Shown here: in pieces, positions 1-6,655 of the stretch
Numbering within the stretch: position 1 is the stretch's first letter
How the letters are laid out: the number at the start of each line of letters is the position of its first letter
Assembly (NCBI GenBank): GCA_900555875.1
Contig: USNB01000043.1
Coordinates: forward strand, 1 to 9,082
DNA from: an uncultured Eubacteriales bacterium
GTDB lineage: Bacteria; Bacillota; Clostridia; Christensenellales; Pumilibacteraceae
Reading direction: 5' to 3'
Length of the DNA stretch: 9,082 bases
Position numbers and translations under genes: made by a program
The notes under the pieces: generated by a model
Database searches by the model: none
The model's input: the letters and a program-made list of their open reading frames with translations, nothing else
What the model was told of the DNA's origin: nothing

Positions 1-1118
1 GCGAGCTCCAGGAGAGACGCGACCGCGCGCCTGCCCGACTCGGCGCGTTCCAGATACTCCGCGCCCGCGCCGTCGCCCGTAAACGGCGAAAGAAAGAGCT
101 TGTATGTGATCCCTCGCCTGCGCACGAAACGCTCGAGAGCGTCGCTGTCCGTTTTATCAACGCCGGAAAACGGATTTTTCGCAAGCCGCACTATGTCTTC
201 GGCGCGGTACCCCCTGCTCTTTGCGCCTATGACGTCAGTAAGGAATACGCCGAGACGATGCTCTGCGAGCGTAAGGCTCTCCGGGGCGCAGTACGGTATG
301 CCGTTCTCGCGAAATATGCGCACGAGTTCGTCCGGCCGTCGCTCGGCGGTGACCACGCATATCTCATCGTATGTCAGCCCGCGCCTGCGTTCGGCGGCTA
401 TCCTTGCAGCTATCGCTTTCGCTCCCGCAGCCGCCGACGGCGCGGAATACAATTCCACGTCCCCGAACGCGCGCTCGCCCGCTTCCACGTTATACATGCG
501 CAGCTCTGTCGCGCTGCCGTCTATAGCGCGCAGCACGCGCTCCATGAGCGGGGTATACGAATCGAAACACGCGACGTACACGACGGCGTTTGCCACAAGA
601 TCGGTCTCCTCGAGCGTGCGCGCCAGCAGCACCATCCTGCCGGAAGCGTCCTTGAGCGTCCCTTCCGTCGCCTTCAGATATTCCGAATACACGAGCGCGA
701 TGTCGTGCGATTTGCCGCCGTCGTCCGCAGCTATCTCTTCGGGAGATATGCCGCATACCGAAAGCTGGCTTATCACGTCGTACATGCGCGACGCGAATCC
801 CTTTGACGACCAGCTGCGCGAATAGCACTTCAGCCGCGTCCTGTTATCCGCAAGTATCCGGCGCACGAGCATGACGCTGCCCTTGCGGGGAAGATATTCG
901 TTCTCTCCCGCTCCTCCCGTCAGCCTGCTCCACGTCGTGACATACGCGTCGAAAGCGCCGCCGAGAGCGGCGCACAACGCGCGCTCGGCAGTCAGCGTGC
1001 AGCGATCGGGCACCACAACGATATGACGGCGCTTAAGATCGATCTTACGTCGCGATAAGTCTTGCATCACCGCATCCAGCGCGGCCGTAAACGACGGATA
1101 CAAAAAAATTTTTTTCAT
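1..1118 (-). CDS. addB: AddB-like helicase/nuclease subunit, N-terminal 372 codons (runs off the left edge)
   Basis: The complement is open without a stop from the ATG at 1118 to base 1. AddB is the partner of AddA in the Firmicutes helicase-nuclease that resects double-strand breaks for RecA. Family-like blocks appear in AddB order: VVVPDRCTLTAERAL at residues 34-48, where the family has VPEQ..F..E; a KGSVMLVRRILADN block at 79-92; GFAS..YDVISQL..CGISPEEI at 107-129; FDSYTPLMERVL at 185-196; and DEICVVTAER followed by FRENGIPY near 251-276. The C-terminal nuclease motif and iron-sulphur cysteines lie outside the window. The usual N-terminal Walker A (GR.GSGKT) is not there; residues 1-18 read MKKIFLYPSFTAALDAVM. 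No Shine-Dalgarno sequence precedes the ATG, and a predicted promoter puts transcription start at or next to it. The assignment comes from recalled family patterns. Confidence 0.82.
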   Translation of the reverse strand, partial: MKKIFLYPSFTAALDAVMQDLSRRKIDLKRRHIVVVPDRCTLTAERALCAALGGAFDAYVTTWSRLTGGAGENEYLPRKGSVMLVRRILADNRTRLKCYSRSWSSKGFASRMYDVISQLSVCGISPEEIAADDGGKSHDIALVYSEYLKATEGTLKDASGRMVLLARTLEETDLVANAVVYVACFDSYTPLMERVLRAIDGSATELRMYNVEAGERAFGDVELYSAPSAAAGAKAIAARIAAERRRGLTYDEICVVTAERRPDELVRIFRENGIPYCAPESLTLAEHRLGVFLTDVIGAKSRGYRAEDIVRLAKNPFSGVDKTDSDALERFVRRRGITYKLFLSPFTGDGAGAEYLERAESGRRAVASLLEL

Positions 1119-1124
1119 ATAAAC

Positions 1125-1153
1125 ATAATACCCGAATTTTGATGACAAATCAA
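1125..1153 (-). promoter_or_regulatory. Predicted promoter of the addB-like gene
   Basis: On the minus strand TTGATT (1153-1148) is followed after 17 bp by TATTAT (1130-1125). Start of transcription about seven bases further falls near 1118, the A of the addB-like ATG, so the mRNA may have almost no leader. The -35 of the opposite promoter (1142-1147) lies inside this spacer, so the two promoters should compete. Confidence 0.55.
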
Positions 1154-1170
1154 GTTATTTATGGTACAAT
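1142..1170 (+). promoter_or_regulatory. Predicted promoter of the lipoprotein gene
   Basis: ATGACA (1142-1147, five of six matches to TTGACA), a 17 bp spacer and TACAAT (1165-1170), with an extended -10 TGG just before it (1162-1164). Expected transcription start is near 1177, leaving a ~25 nt leader that contains the GGAG at 1191-1194. Confidence 0.7.
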
Positions 1171-1201
1171 GGATTGGATCAAATTTCGACGGAGTTATCA
1201 G

Positions 1202-2347
1202 ATGAAAAAGATTTTGGCGCTTACCGCCCTTCTCGCGATATCCGCGCTGGCATTCACCGGCTGCGGTCTGGGAATGCCCTCCTGCGGCGGAGAAACGGCG
1301 TCGAGCGAAATACTCAGCCCCACTCCGTGGAGCAATCTCTATAATTACGAAAAGACCGAATACGACATCACCCGCTTTGCGGCAACGGAAACGGCAGAAG
1401 GCGGCTTCGAAGCAAACGAGGACGTCGTGCTCGCCGACGGCAAATATGTGACCGAGATCATGACGGCAGACCGCGATATCTCAGAATGGGAAGAACTCGG
1501 AACTCTCGCGGATATCCCCTATTTCAACGAGCGCATATCCGGAAGGCTGGACGAACTTTCTTCTTCTCCCTCCGCTTACAGCCTGATCCGCACGACTTTC
1601 GAGCTTACGTATACGGACAGCAGCGAAAACGGCGCATGGGCGGGAGAAGCGGACACGATGGAAAGCGTCGTGCTTCTGCGCAACATAAACATGATGCCAG
1701 TATTTTCGTATAAGACCGCCGACCTCAGATCGAGCGGCATCACATATACGGTATTTGCGGATTACCTTGCCGGAGAGAACATATACTCCGAAACGGGCGG
1801 CACGGAGACCGTCGACGAGCGTATCACGCTTATCGGGACGACGAACTACGATAACGAGACGTTTTACCTGCTCGAGCGCGCGCAGTCCGGTCTCAACAGC
1901 GGGCTGAGCACGTCGTTCAGCGTTCATAACGCAGTGGAAACGGGCGTATATGACGACGAAGCCGTGAACACGATAGCCGCGAGCGTAACGACGGATACCG
2001 CCGACGACCCTGCCGACAATTTCGCTTACGATACTTACGGCCCCGACGACGATTCGTTCGTTACCGAATATCTCGGAGACTCCGTGCGTTATTACGACGA
2101 AGCTGCTGCGGAAGAAGCGGGCGTGAACGCAGGATATTCGATACCCGTCAACCGCGCGGTGTTCTACCGCAACGCAACTAACATGGGTACGTCCGTTACC
2201 GCCTACTACTCGGATGTGGATTTCGACTATTACGGGATCAAGACGTCAAACGTACTGATGTACTTCGCCACTTATGAAACGAATACCGAAGGCGTTGCCA
2301 CGAATGTGACCGTCGCAGAGATCAGCGATTACTCCATAATAAAGTAA
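1202..2347 (+). CDS. Acidic secreted lipoprotein of unknown function
   Basis: This 381-residue protein has a lipoprotein signal peptide: MKK, a hydrophobic stretch (residues 4-18) and the lipobox FTGC with the lipidation cysteine at residue 21. A second cysteine at 28 follows in GLGMPSC. The mature part is rich in Asp, Glu, Thr, Ser and Tyr, has no obvious membrane segment, repeat or catalytic motif, and looks like one extracellular beta-rich domain, so it should be anchored on the outer face of the membrane. I do not recognise the family. The ATG at 1202 is chosen over the in-frame ATG at 1139 because GGAG at 1191-1194 sits just upstream, the signal peptide begins there, and the promoter (start near 1177) lies downstream of 1139. 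It ends at a strong hairpin, so it is probably monocistronic. Confidence 0.85.
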   Translation: MKKILALTALLAISALAFTGCGLGMPSCGGETASSEILSPTPWSNLYNYEKTEYDITRFAATETAEGGFEANEDVVLADGKYVTEIMTADRDISEWEELGTLADIPYFNERISGRLDELSSSPSAYSLIRTTFELTYTDSSENGAWAGEADTMESVVLLRNINMMPVFSYKTADLRSSGITYTVFADYLAGENIYSETGGTETVDERITLIGTTNYDNETFYLLERAQSGLNSGLSTSFSVHNAVETGVYDDEAVNTIAASVTTDTADDPADNFAYDTYGPDDDSFVTEYLGDSVRYYDEAAAEEAGVNAGYSIPVNRAVFYRNATNMGTSVTAYYSDVDFDYYGIKTSNVLMYFATYETNTEGVATNVTVAEISDYSIIK

Positions 2348-2376
2348 CGGCGGACGGGATAGACGGATCATACGAT

Positions 2377-2409
2377 CAGACGCGCACGGCTTCCGTGCGC
2401 GTCTGTTTC
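2377..2409 (+). terminator. Rho-independent terminator after the lipoprotein gene
   Basis: A perfect 13 bp stem, CAGACGCGCACGG (2377-2389) pairing with 2393-2405, encloses a CTT loop and is followed by TTTCC. The stem is very strong and the U-tract short. It begins 29 bases after the stop codon. Confidence 0.75.
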
Positions 2410-2468
2410 CGAAAAGCGGCACGACACGCGCCCGCAGACAAGTATAAAAGCGACAAAAGGAGACGAAC

Positions 2469-3677
2469 ATGAAATACATAGTCATACTCGGAGACGGCTG
2501 GGCGGACTACCCCGACGAAAACGGACAGACTCCGCTTTCGCTCGCGAACAAACCCAACACGGACGCCATCGCGCGGATGAGCGTATGCGGACTGACAAAA
2601 ACCGTACCCGACGGCATGAAGCCGGGCAGCGATGTGGCAAATATGGCGGTAATGGGATACGATCCCGCCGAATATTACACCGGACGCTCTCCGCTGGAAG
2701 CGGCAAGCATGGGCATAGAGCTCGGTCCCGACGACGTGACATACCGCTGCAACCTCGTATCGCTGGAGGGCGACGGCGCGTACGAGACCCTTACGATGAA
2801 GGATTACAGCTCGGGCGAGATAGATACTCCGTCGGCAGCGGCGCTGATAGAAGAGCTGAAGCGCACGCCCGGCATCGTGCCCGAAGGCTGCGAACTGCAC
2901 GCCGGAGTAAGTTACAGGCACTGCCTCGTTCGCAGGGGCGGAAAAACGGGCGCGCTGCTCACTCCGCCACACGACATAACGGGCAGACCGATCGCATCCT
3001 ATCTCCCGGGCGGCAATTATGCGGATGAGATACTCTTGTTCCAGAAACGCAGCCGCGAGGCGCTCGTCAAAAGCCGGATCAACGCCGAAAGAGCGGATAA
3101 AGGAATGAATACCGCGGACAGCTGCTGGCTGTGGGGCGAAGGGACCCGCCCGTCGTTCGCCGCGTTCGAAAAACTCTACGGACTGAAAGGCGCGGTGATA
3201 TCCGCCGTAGACCTCGTAAAAGGCCTCGGAATAGTCGCCGGCATGGACTCGATAGACGTCGAGGGCGCATGCGGCACGATAAATACGAACTTTGCGGGCA
3301 AAGCCGCCGCCGCGCTCGACGCAATCAGGACTCACGACTTCGTGTACGTGCATATGGAAGCGCCGGACGAATGCGGACATCAGGGAGACAAAGCCGGCAA
3401 GATCAGGAGCATCGAACTCATAGACTCGCTCGTCGTCGGTCCCGTATTCGAGGAGATGACGCGCCGCGGCGAACGCTTTAAGCTGCTCATCACGCCCGAT
3501 CACCCCACTCCCCTCTCGGTGCGCACGCATGTGTCCGACCCGGTACCGTTCGTGATGTATGACAGCGGCGCGCACGTCCACGGGATAGAGACATACAACG
3601 AAGGATTAGTACGGACCACCCGCGTATATTACCCGTCCGGCGTAGCCATGTTCGAAGCGTTCGTCAACGCAAAATAA
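2469..3677 (+). CDS. apgM: ApgM-type cofactor-independent phosphoglycerate mutase / proposed homoserine kinase
   Basis: This 402-residue protein belongs to the alkaline-phosphatase superfamily branch of archaeal-type, 2,3-bisphosphoglycerate-independent mutases, which interconvert 3- and 2-phosphoglycerate in the cytoplasm. Metal-site and nucleophile motifs are all visible: LGDGWAD with Asp9; PGSDVANMAVMGYDP with the phosphorylated serine Ser54; APDECGHQGD with Asp300 and His304; TPDHPTP with Asp344 and His345; and RTHVSDPVPF with His354. Length is normal and nothing looks broken. AAAAGGAG (2455-2462) lies six bases before the ATG. Bacterial members of this branch are annotated either as mutases or, from gene-neighbourhood arguments, as a proposed homoserine kinase for threonine synthesis. 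No threonine gene is visible here to decide between them. I see no clear terminator after the stop. Confidence 0.9.
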   Translation: MKYIVILGDGWADYPDENGQTPLSLANKPNTDAIARMSVCGLTKTVPDGMKPGSDVANMAVMGYDPAEYYTGRSPLEAASMGIELGPDDVTYRCNLVSLEGDGAYETLTMKDYSSGEIDTPSAAALIEELKRTPGIVPEGCELHAGVSYRHCLVRRGGKTGALLTPPHDITGRPIASYLPGGNYADEILLFQKRSREALVKSRINAERADKGMNTADSCWLWGEGTRPSFAAFEKLYGLKGAVISAVDLVKGLGIVAGMDSIDVEGACGTINTNFAGKAAAALDAIRTHDFVYVHMEAPDECGHQGDKAGKIRSIELIDSLVVGPVFEEMTRRGERFKLLITPDHPTPLSVRTHVSDPVPFVMYDSGAHVHGIETYNEGLVRTTRVYYPSGVAMFEAFVNAK

Positions 3678-3742
3678 CGGACGGATACCCGATAATCGCC
3701 GGAACTGATTGCTATCGTAATATAAAATCACCGCTTTAATGT

Positions 3743-3772
3743 TTGACTTATGTGACGGCGCAGAGATATACT
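3743..3772 (+). promoter_or_regulatory. Predicted promoter of the Dabb gene
   Basis: TTGACT (3743-3748) and TATACT (3767-3772) are separated by 18 bp, a near-consensus sigma-A pair. Transcription should start near 3779, leaving a ~45 nt leader with AGGTG at 3811-3815. Confidence 0.7.
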
Positions 3773-3822
3773 GTATTTATATACGCTCATGATGAAATCA
3801 ATCCAAGGGCAGGTGAAAATAT

Positions 3823-4125
3823 ATGGTAAAACACATCGTAATGTGGAAGATCAAGGACCGCGAAGGCAATATGACGAAAGCCGAGATCATGGCTAAGATC
3901 GTCGCCGACCTGACCGATCTCAAAGACAAGATCCCCGAGATCGTGGACCTCGAAGTGGGAGCGAGCCTTACGGGCGGCGACATGCACTTCGACATGGGAC
4001 TTATCGTGACGTTCAGGCGCATGGACGACGTATTCGTGTATGCCAATCATCCCGATCACGTCAAAGTATCCGACTTCATCGCAAAAGTGCGCACCGAACG
4101 CGCAACTGCGGATATAGAAGTCTGA
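3823..4125 (+). CDS. Dabb (stress-responsive A/B barrel) domain protein
   Basis: A complete 100-residue single-domain protein. It opens with MVKHIVMWKIKD, the first strand of the Dabb fold with its typical early His, followed by an amphipathic helix (residues 17-37), a central ...VDLEVGASL strand, a GLIVTFRRMDDVFVYANHPDHVKVSDFI block and a short C-terminal strand. The YANHPDHVKV segment (about residues 68-77) is the recognisable Dabb signature. Dabb proteins are small dimeric ferredoxin-like barrels; some are stress-induced and a few act as cyclases or aldolase-like enzymes, so the biochemical role here is unknown. It probably acts in the cytoplasm, as there is no signal peptide. The start is supported by AGGTG seven bases upstream. 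It has its own promoter and ends at a hairpin shared with the convergent macro-domain gene. Confidence 0.88.
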   Translation: MVKHIVMWKIKDREGNMTKAEIMAKIVADLTDLKDKIPEIVDLEVGASLTGGDMHFDMGLIVTFRRMDDVFVYANHPDHVKVSDFIAKVRTERATADIEV

Positions 4126-4141
4126 CGGAAATAAAGATCCG

Positions 4142-4180
4142 CGCCCCGCAAAGCAAAGCGCTTTGCGGGGCGTCGTTTTA
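4142..4180. terminator. Shared hairpin terminator between convergent genes
   Basis: A perfect 13 bp stem, CGCCCCGCAAAGC (4142-4154) with 4160-4172, has a five-base loop and is followed on the plus strand by TCGTTTTA. It lies 17 bases after the Dabb stop and immediately beyond the stop of the macro-domain gene on the other strand. The U-tract favours the plus strand; the minus strand has only a weak one. Confidence 0.8.
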
Positions 4181-4690
4181 TATGCCGATCATTCGTTCTG
4201 CCGCGCGGCACGCGGCGTCGTAAGTGCGCTGCGAGTACAGCACGAGCGTTATATCCGTCCCCTGCCCGGCGTAACTCCCGAGCACGGACAGCGCGACCTC
4301 GGCGGCTTCGTCCTGCGGATAGCCGTATACGCCGGCAGAAACGAGCGGGAACGCCACAGAGCGTATCCCCTCGCGCAGTGCGATATCCATACATCTGCGA
4401 TAACAGCTTTCAAGAAGCTCTCTCTCACCGTGTTTCCCGTCCCGATACACCGGACCCACGGTGTGTATGACGTATCGCGCGGGAAGATCGTAGCCGCGCG
4501 TGAGCTTCGCTTCGCCCGTGCGACAGCCTCCGAGCGTGCGACATTCGGCAAGCAGCCCGGGACCTGCCGCAGCGTGTATCGCGCCGTCCACTCCGCCGCC
4601 TCCGAGCAGCGTCTCGTTCGCAGCATTGACTATCGCTTCCGTTTTCATGAGGGTTATATCGCCCATAACGAGCTTTACGTCTTTTACCAT
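4178..4690 (-). CDS. Macro-domain protein, O-acetyl-ADP-ribose deacetylase / ADP-ribosyl hydrolase type
   Basis: A complete 170-residue single macro domain of the YmdB/MacroD type. Such enzymes bind ADP-ribose and remove O-acetyl from O-acetyl-ADP-ribose or ADP-ribose from acidic side chains, in the cytoplasm. The ligand motifs are present: GDIT (residues 10-13), [19 protein letters not shown] (21-39) with the catalytic Asn and Asp region, [13 protein letters not shown] (58-70) and SAGVYGYP (118-125), the phosphate-binding loop. Length is normal. GGAGGAG (minus strand, 4704-4698) sits seven bases before the ATG, which fixes the start. No sirtuin or ADP-ribosyltransferase gene is adjacent, so its partner is unknown. 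Stop and start overlap as TAATG with a possible 30-codon ORF upstream. It converges on the Dabb gene. Confidence 0.93.
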   Translation of the reverse strand: MVKDVKLVMGDITLMKTEAIVNAANETLLGGGGVDGAIHAAAGPGLLAECRTLGGCRTGEAKLTRGYDLPARYVIHTVGPVYRDGKHGERELLESCYRRCMDIALREGIRSVAFPLVSAGVYGYPQDEAAEVALSVLGSYAGQGTDITLVLYSQRTYDAACRAAERMIGI

Positions 4691-4782
4691 TATACCGCTC
4701 CTCCGCTATGCTCCGTGCCGCGGCGCACGGCCGCGACCGTTAAAATCGCGCATGTTTCACACAAGCCCGCAAACGTCGGCAT
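4690..4782 (-). CDS. Possible small ORF coupled to the macro-domain gene
   Basis: A 30-residue frame, beginning [11 protein letters not shown], opens at 4782 and its TAA overlaps the macro-domain ATG as TAATG. The overlap would allow translational coupling, and the macro-gene ribosome binding site lies inside it. There is only a weak GGAT-like sequence upstream, it shows no domain, and a frame this short can be chance. Treat it as a candidate leader ORF. Confidence 0.22.
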   Translation of the reverse strand: MPTFAGLCETCAILTVAAVRRGTEHSGGAV

Positions 4783-4817
4783 TCATCCGGCACGCTCCAC
4801 GGGCAATGCCCCTATCT

Positions 4818-4845
4818 TTTATATATTAACACAACAAACGGTAAA
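4818..4845 (-). promoter_or_regulatory. Possible promoter for the macro-domain gene
   Basis: On the minus strand TTTACC (4845-4840) and TATAAA (4823-4818) are 16 bp apart. The surrounding block is the only AT-rich stretch upstream of the gene. The -35 matches are modest and the leader would be over 100 nt. Confidence 0.4.
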
Positions 4846-4906
4846 AGTAAACGGCAAATCGCGAAGTATTTTTACAGCGCTTATTTTATTACGATCCTTG
4901 ACGTGC

Positions 4907-4938
4907 AAAAACGTCCCGGAGCCGCAGCCCCGGGACGT
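4907..4938 (-). terminator. Terminator downstream of the GH3-tail pseudogene
   Basis: On the minus strand ACGTCCCGG pairs with CCGGGACGT (9 bp, 4938-4930 with 4919-4911) around a ten-base loop, followed by a TTTTTGC run. It lies about 45 bases after the stop at 4981 and so probably ended the ancestral GH3 gene. Confidence 0.7.
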
Positions 4939-4980
4939 CGCAACGTTTTAATCATAATGTCGCATACGATATCAAGCGCG

Positions 4981-5199
4981 TTATACCGTTCCCTTATGCT
5001 TATACTTTTCCAGGCGTTTCTTCTCGTCCAGCAGACGAAGCACTATCCACACGATGCCGGCGACGTCGAGTACCGCGACCACGATGCCGGCGATGAGGAA
5101 TGCGGTCTGCCAGGGTGCGAGCGAATACGTTATCACTGAGCCCGGCGGAGTGCGGTCGTATGCGTTGGAGTTGACCGCGGCATGGTATATCGCATTATG
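4981..5199 (-). pseudogene. C-terminal remnant of a membrane-anchored GH3 beta-glucosidase
   Basis: From about 5199 to the stop at 4981 the frame reads RHNAIYHAAVNSNAYDRT..., which resembles the last block of a GH3 enzyme (pattern KNILY..VNSNA). It continues through SLAPWQTAF into one hydrophobic membrane helix (AFLIAGIVVAVLDVAGIVWIV) and a charged tail (DEKKRLEKYKHKG). Gut Clostridia GH3 proteins with such a C-terminal anchor are familiar to me, so this is a 3' fragment of a gene normally more than 700 residues long, with the whole catalytic part missing. It is fused in a different frame to a hydrolase fragment on its 5' side and has no ribosome binding site of its own. A terminator follows. 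The GH3 assignment is recalled, not searched. Confidence 0.6.
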
Positions 5200-5576
5200 A
5201 CGGCGGAAGGTCCCGGGATATCGTCGCCGCCTTATTCCGCAGCTCCGTAAGAACCGAGTTCGGCTGCCATCCTTGCTCCCGCACTGCCGCCCCAAAGGGA
5301 ATAACCGTTCGTATCCACACCCAACGCATATGCATTTTCAAAGATAAACGAGAGAGCGCTGGCAAGATCACGATATGCCGTCTGCCAGCCCGGACGATAG
5401 ATCACGGCAAAGGCGTTATATCCCGACTTTGAAAGTTCCAGCGCGTGCGGAAAACTGTCGTGCATAGCGGCGACATAGGCAAAACCGCCGCCCGGACTGC
5501 CGCATGCTGCGAACGCGAACACCGTGCACACGCCCAAAAGCGCGCAAAGCATTGCCGTCAAAAACTTTTTCATCAT
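5184..5576 (-). pseudogene. Truncated lipoprotein alpha/beta hydrolase, 5' part of a mosaic pseudogene
   Basis: It starts with a lipoprotein signal (MKKFLTAMLCALLGVC.., lipobox FAAC). AAAGGAG is placed better for the second ATG (5573) than the first (5576). Recognisable esterase pieces follow: PGGGFAYVAAMHDSFPHA (oxyanion-type PGGG), GYNAFAVIYRPG and the nucleophile elbow LWGGSAGARMA. The frame stops at 5234-5232 (TAA), but reading through gives GGDDIPGPSAVIMRYT, the expected next block, up to about 5184, where the sequence becomes a GH3 tail in another frame. The Asp and His of the triad are therefore absent. The signal peptide also joins directly to PGGGF, where I would expect roughly 100 residues in between, suggesting an internal deletion too. 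The gap to the aldo/keto reductase stop is only ~38 bases with no clear terminator, so it may still be transcribed. Confidence 0.68.
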
Positions 5577-5614
5577 ATGGCTCCTTTCCGTTTTACGGAT
5601 CAGAATACGTTCCG

Positions 5615-6502
5615 TTACCAGCTCTTTTTTGCGGTATCGTTACCGTGCGCCCTTTTGCGTTCTTCCACCATTCTGACGAACCACTCCACCATGTTCGGAT
5701 CGGTATGAGAGAAGAAAGAGGACTGCTCCTTATCGAGCGCGGCGATCTTTTTCATATCCTCATCCGAAAGTCTGAAATCAAACACGTTGAAGTTCTCTTC
5801 CATCCTTTCGATGTGCGTCGATTTAGGGATCGCCACGACGCCGCGCTGCAAATGCCAGCGCAAAATGACCTGCGCAACAGTCTTGTCGTACTTCTTTCCG
5901 ATCTCAGCGAGAACGGGATCGGTGAACAGTCCGCCTCTCCCTTCGCCGAAAGGCGCCCACGCCTCATGCACCACGCCGTACTTTTTCATCCATTCGTGCG
6001 CGGTCTTCTGCTGGTTGTGCGGGTGCGTTTCCACCTGATTGACCATGGGCTTTATGCGTGAGAACGAACATATGTCAACAAGCCTGTCCGGGGAAAAATT
6101 GGAAACGCCTATCGCGCGCAGTTTGCCTTCCGCACACAGCTCTTCCAGCGCTCTCCACGCACCGTAATAATCGGCAAACGGCTGATGAAGCAGAACGAGG
6201 TCGAGGTAATCGAGCTGCAGTTTGCGCAGCGACCCCAGAACGGATCTTCTGCATTCTTCGTAACCGTAATGTTCGATCCACACCTTTGTGGTGATGAACA
6301 GTTCCTCGCGCGGAATGCCCGACTTTTTGATAGCATTGCCTACTTCCTCTTCGTTGAAGTAAGACTGTGCGGTATCGATGTGACGGTAGCCGACTTTCAG
6401 CGCATCCGCAACGCAGCGTTCGCATTCTTCCTTTGTCACCTGATAAACGCCATAGCCGAGTTGGGGCATTTTTACACCGTTTGCAAGAGTTACATATTCC
6501 AT
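5615..6502 (-). CDS. Aldo/keto reductase
   Basis: A complete 295-residue NAD(P)H-dependent (beta/alpha)8-barrel oxidoreductase of the AKR superfamily, close in pattern to the 2,5-diketo-D-gluconate reductase/YvgN-like group that reduces small aldehydes and ketones. The catalytic tetrad is intact: Asp43 and Tyr48 in HIDTAQSYFNEEEVG, Lys73 in TTKVW and His106 in LLHQPF. The cofactor-binding IPKSTHIERMEENF motif is at 225-238, and GVSNF at 132-136 is typical. The start is the ATG at 6502, because AGGAGG lies nine bases upstream; a longer frame to 6541 has no such site and lacks homology-like sequence. The physiological substrate cannot be read from sequence. A LysR regulator lies upstream on the same strand beyond a terminator and may control it. 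The hydrolase pseudogene follows 38 bases downstream. Confidence 0.93.
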   Translation of the reverse strand: MEYVTLANGVKMPQLGYGVYQVTKEECERCVADALKVGYRHIDTAQSYFNEEEVGNAIKKSGIPREELFITTKVWIEHYGYEECRRSVLGSLRKLQLDYLDLVLLHQPFADYYGAWRALEELCAEGKLRAIGVSNFSPDRLVDICSFSRIKPMVNQVETHPHNQQKTAHEWMKKYGVVHEAWAPFGEGRGGLFTDPVLAEIGKKYDKTVAQVILRWHLQRGVVAIPKSTHIERMEENFNVFDFRLSDEDMKKIAALDKEQSSFFSHTDPNMVEWFVRMVEERKRAHGNDTAKKSW

Positions 6503-6532
6503 AAAAGATATCCTCCTTTGATCTACGGCTAT

Positions 6533-6538
6533 ATTATA
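6533..6538 (-). promoter_or_regulatory. Possible -10 element for the aldo/keto reductase
   Basis: A perfect TATAAT on the minus strand 31 bases before the ATG. No good -35 lies 16-18 bases upstream (TTCCGT at best), the pattern of a promoter that needs an activator. This would suit control by the neighbouring LysR protein, but that is inference. Confidence 0.4.
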
Positions 6539-6598
6539 CAACCATCTTTTTCGGAACGGAATCGCAAGATAGTTTATAGTATGAACTTAAAGTAAATG

Positions 6599-6640
6599 CA
6601 AAAGGCAAAGACCGCGCGTTCATCTGGAACGCGCGGTCTT
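6599..6640 (-). terminator. Rho-independent terminator of the LysR gene
   Basis: A perfect 13 bp stem, AAGACCGCGCGTT (minus strand 6640-6628) with 6620-6608, encloses a seven-base loop and is followed by TTTGCCTTTTGC. It starts 16 bases past the LysR stop and separates it from the aldo/keto reductase. Confidence 0.85.
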
Positions 6641-6655
6641 GCGATCGCTTTCATG

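Noticed and set aside
100..825. A long open plus-strand frame (241 codons) and another at 258-806.
   Set aside because: They lie antisense to the addB-like gene, which matches a family along its whole visible length; the high GC content keeps the antisense frames open.
2443..2448. TATAAA upstream of the ApgM gene as a -10 element.
   Set aside because: No acceptable -35 at 16-18 bp; the promoter of this gene remains unlocated.
2376..3581. A 401-codon minus-strand frame opposite the ApgM gene.
   Set aside because: Its translation is Arg/His/Ala-rich with no domain, and the plus strand carries every catalytic motif of a known family plus a good ribosome site.
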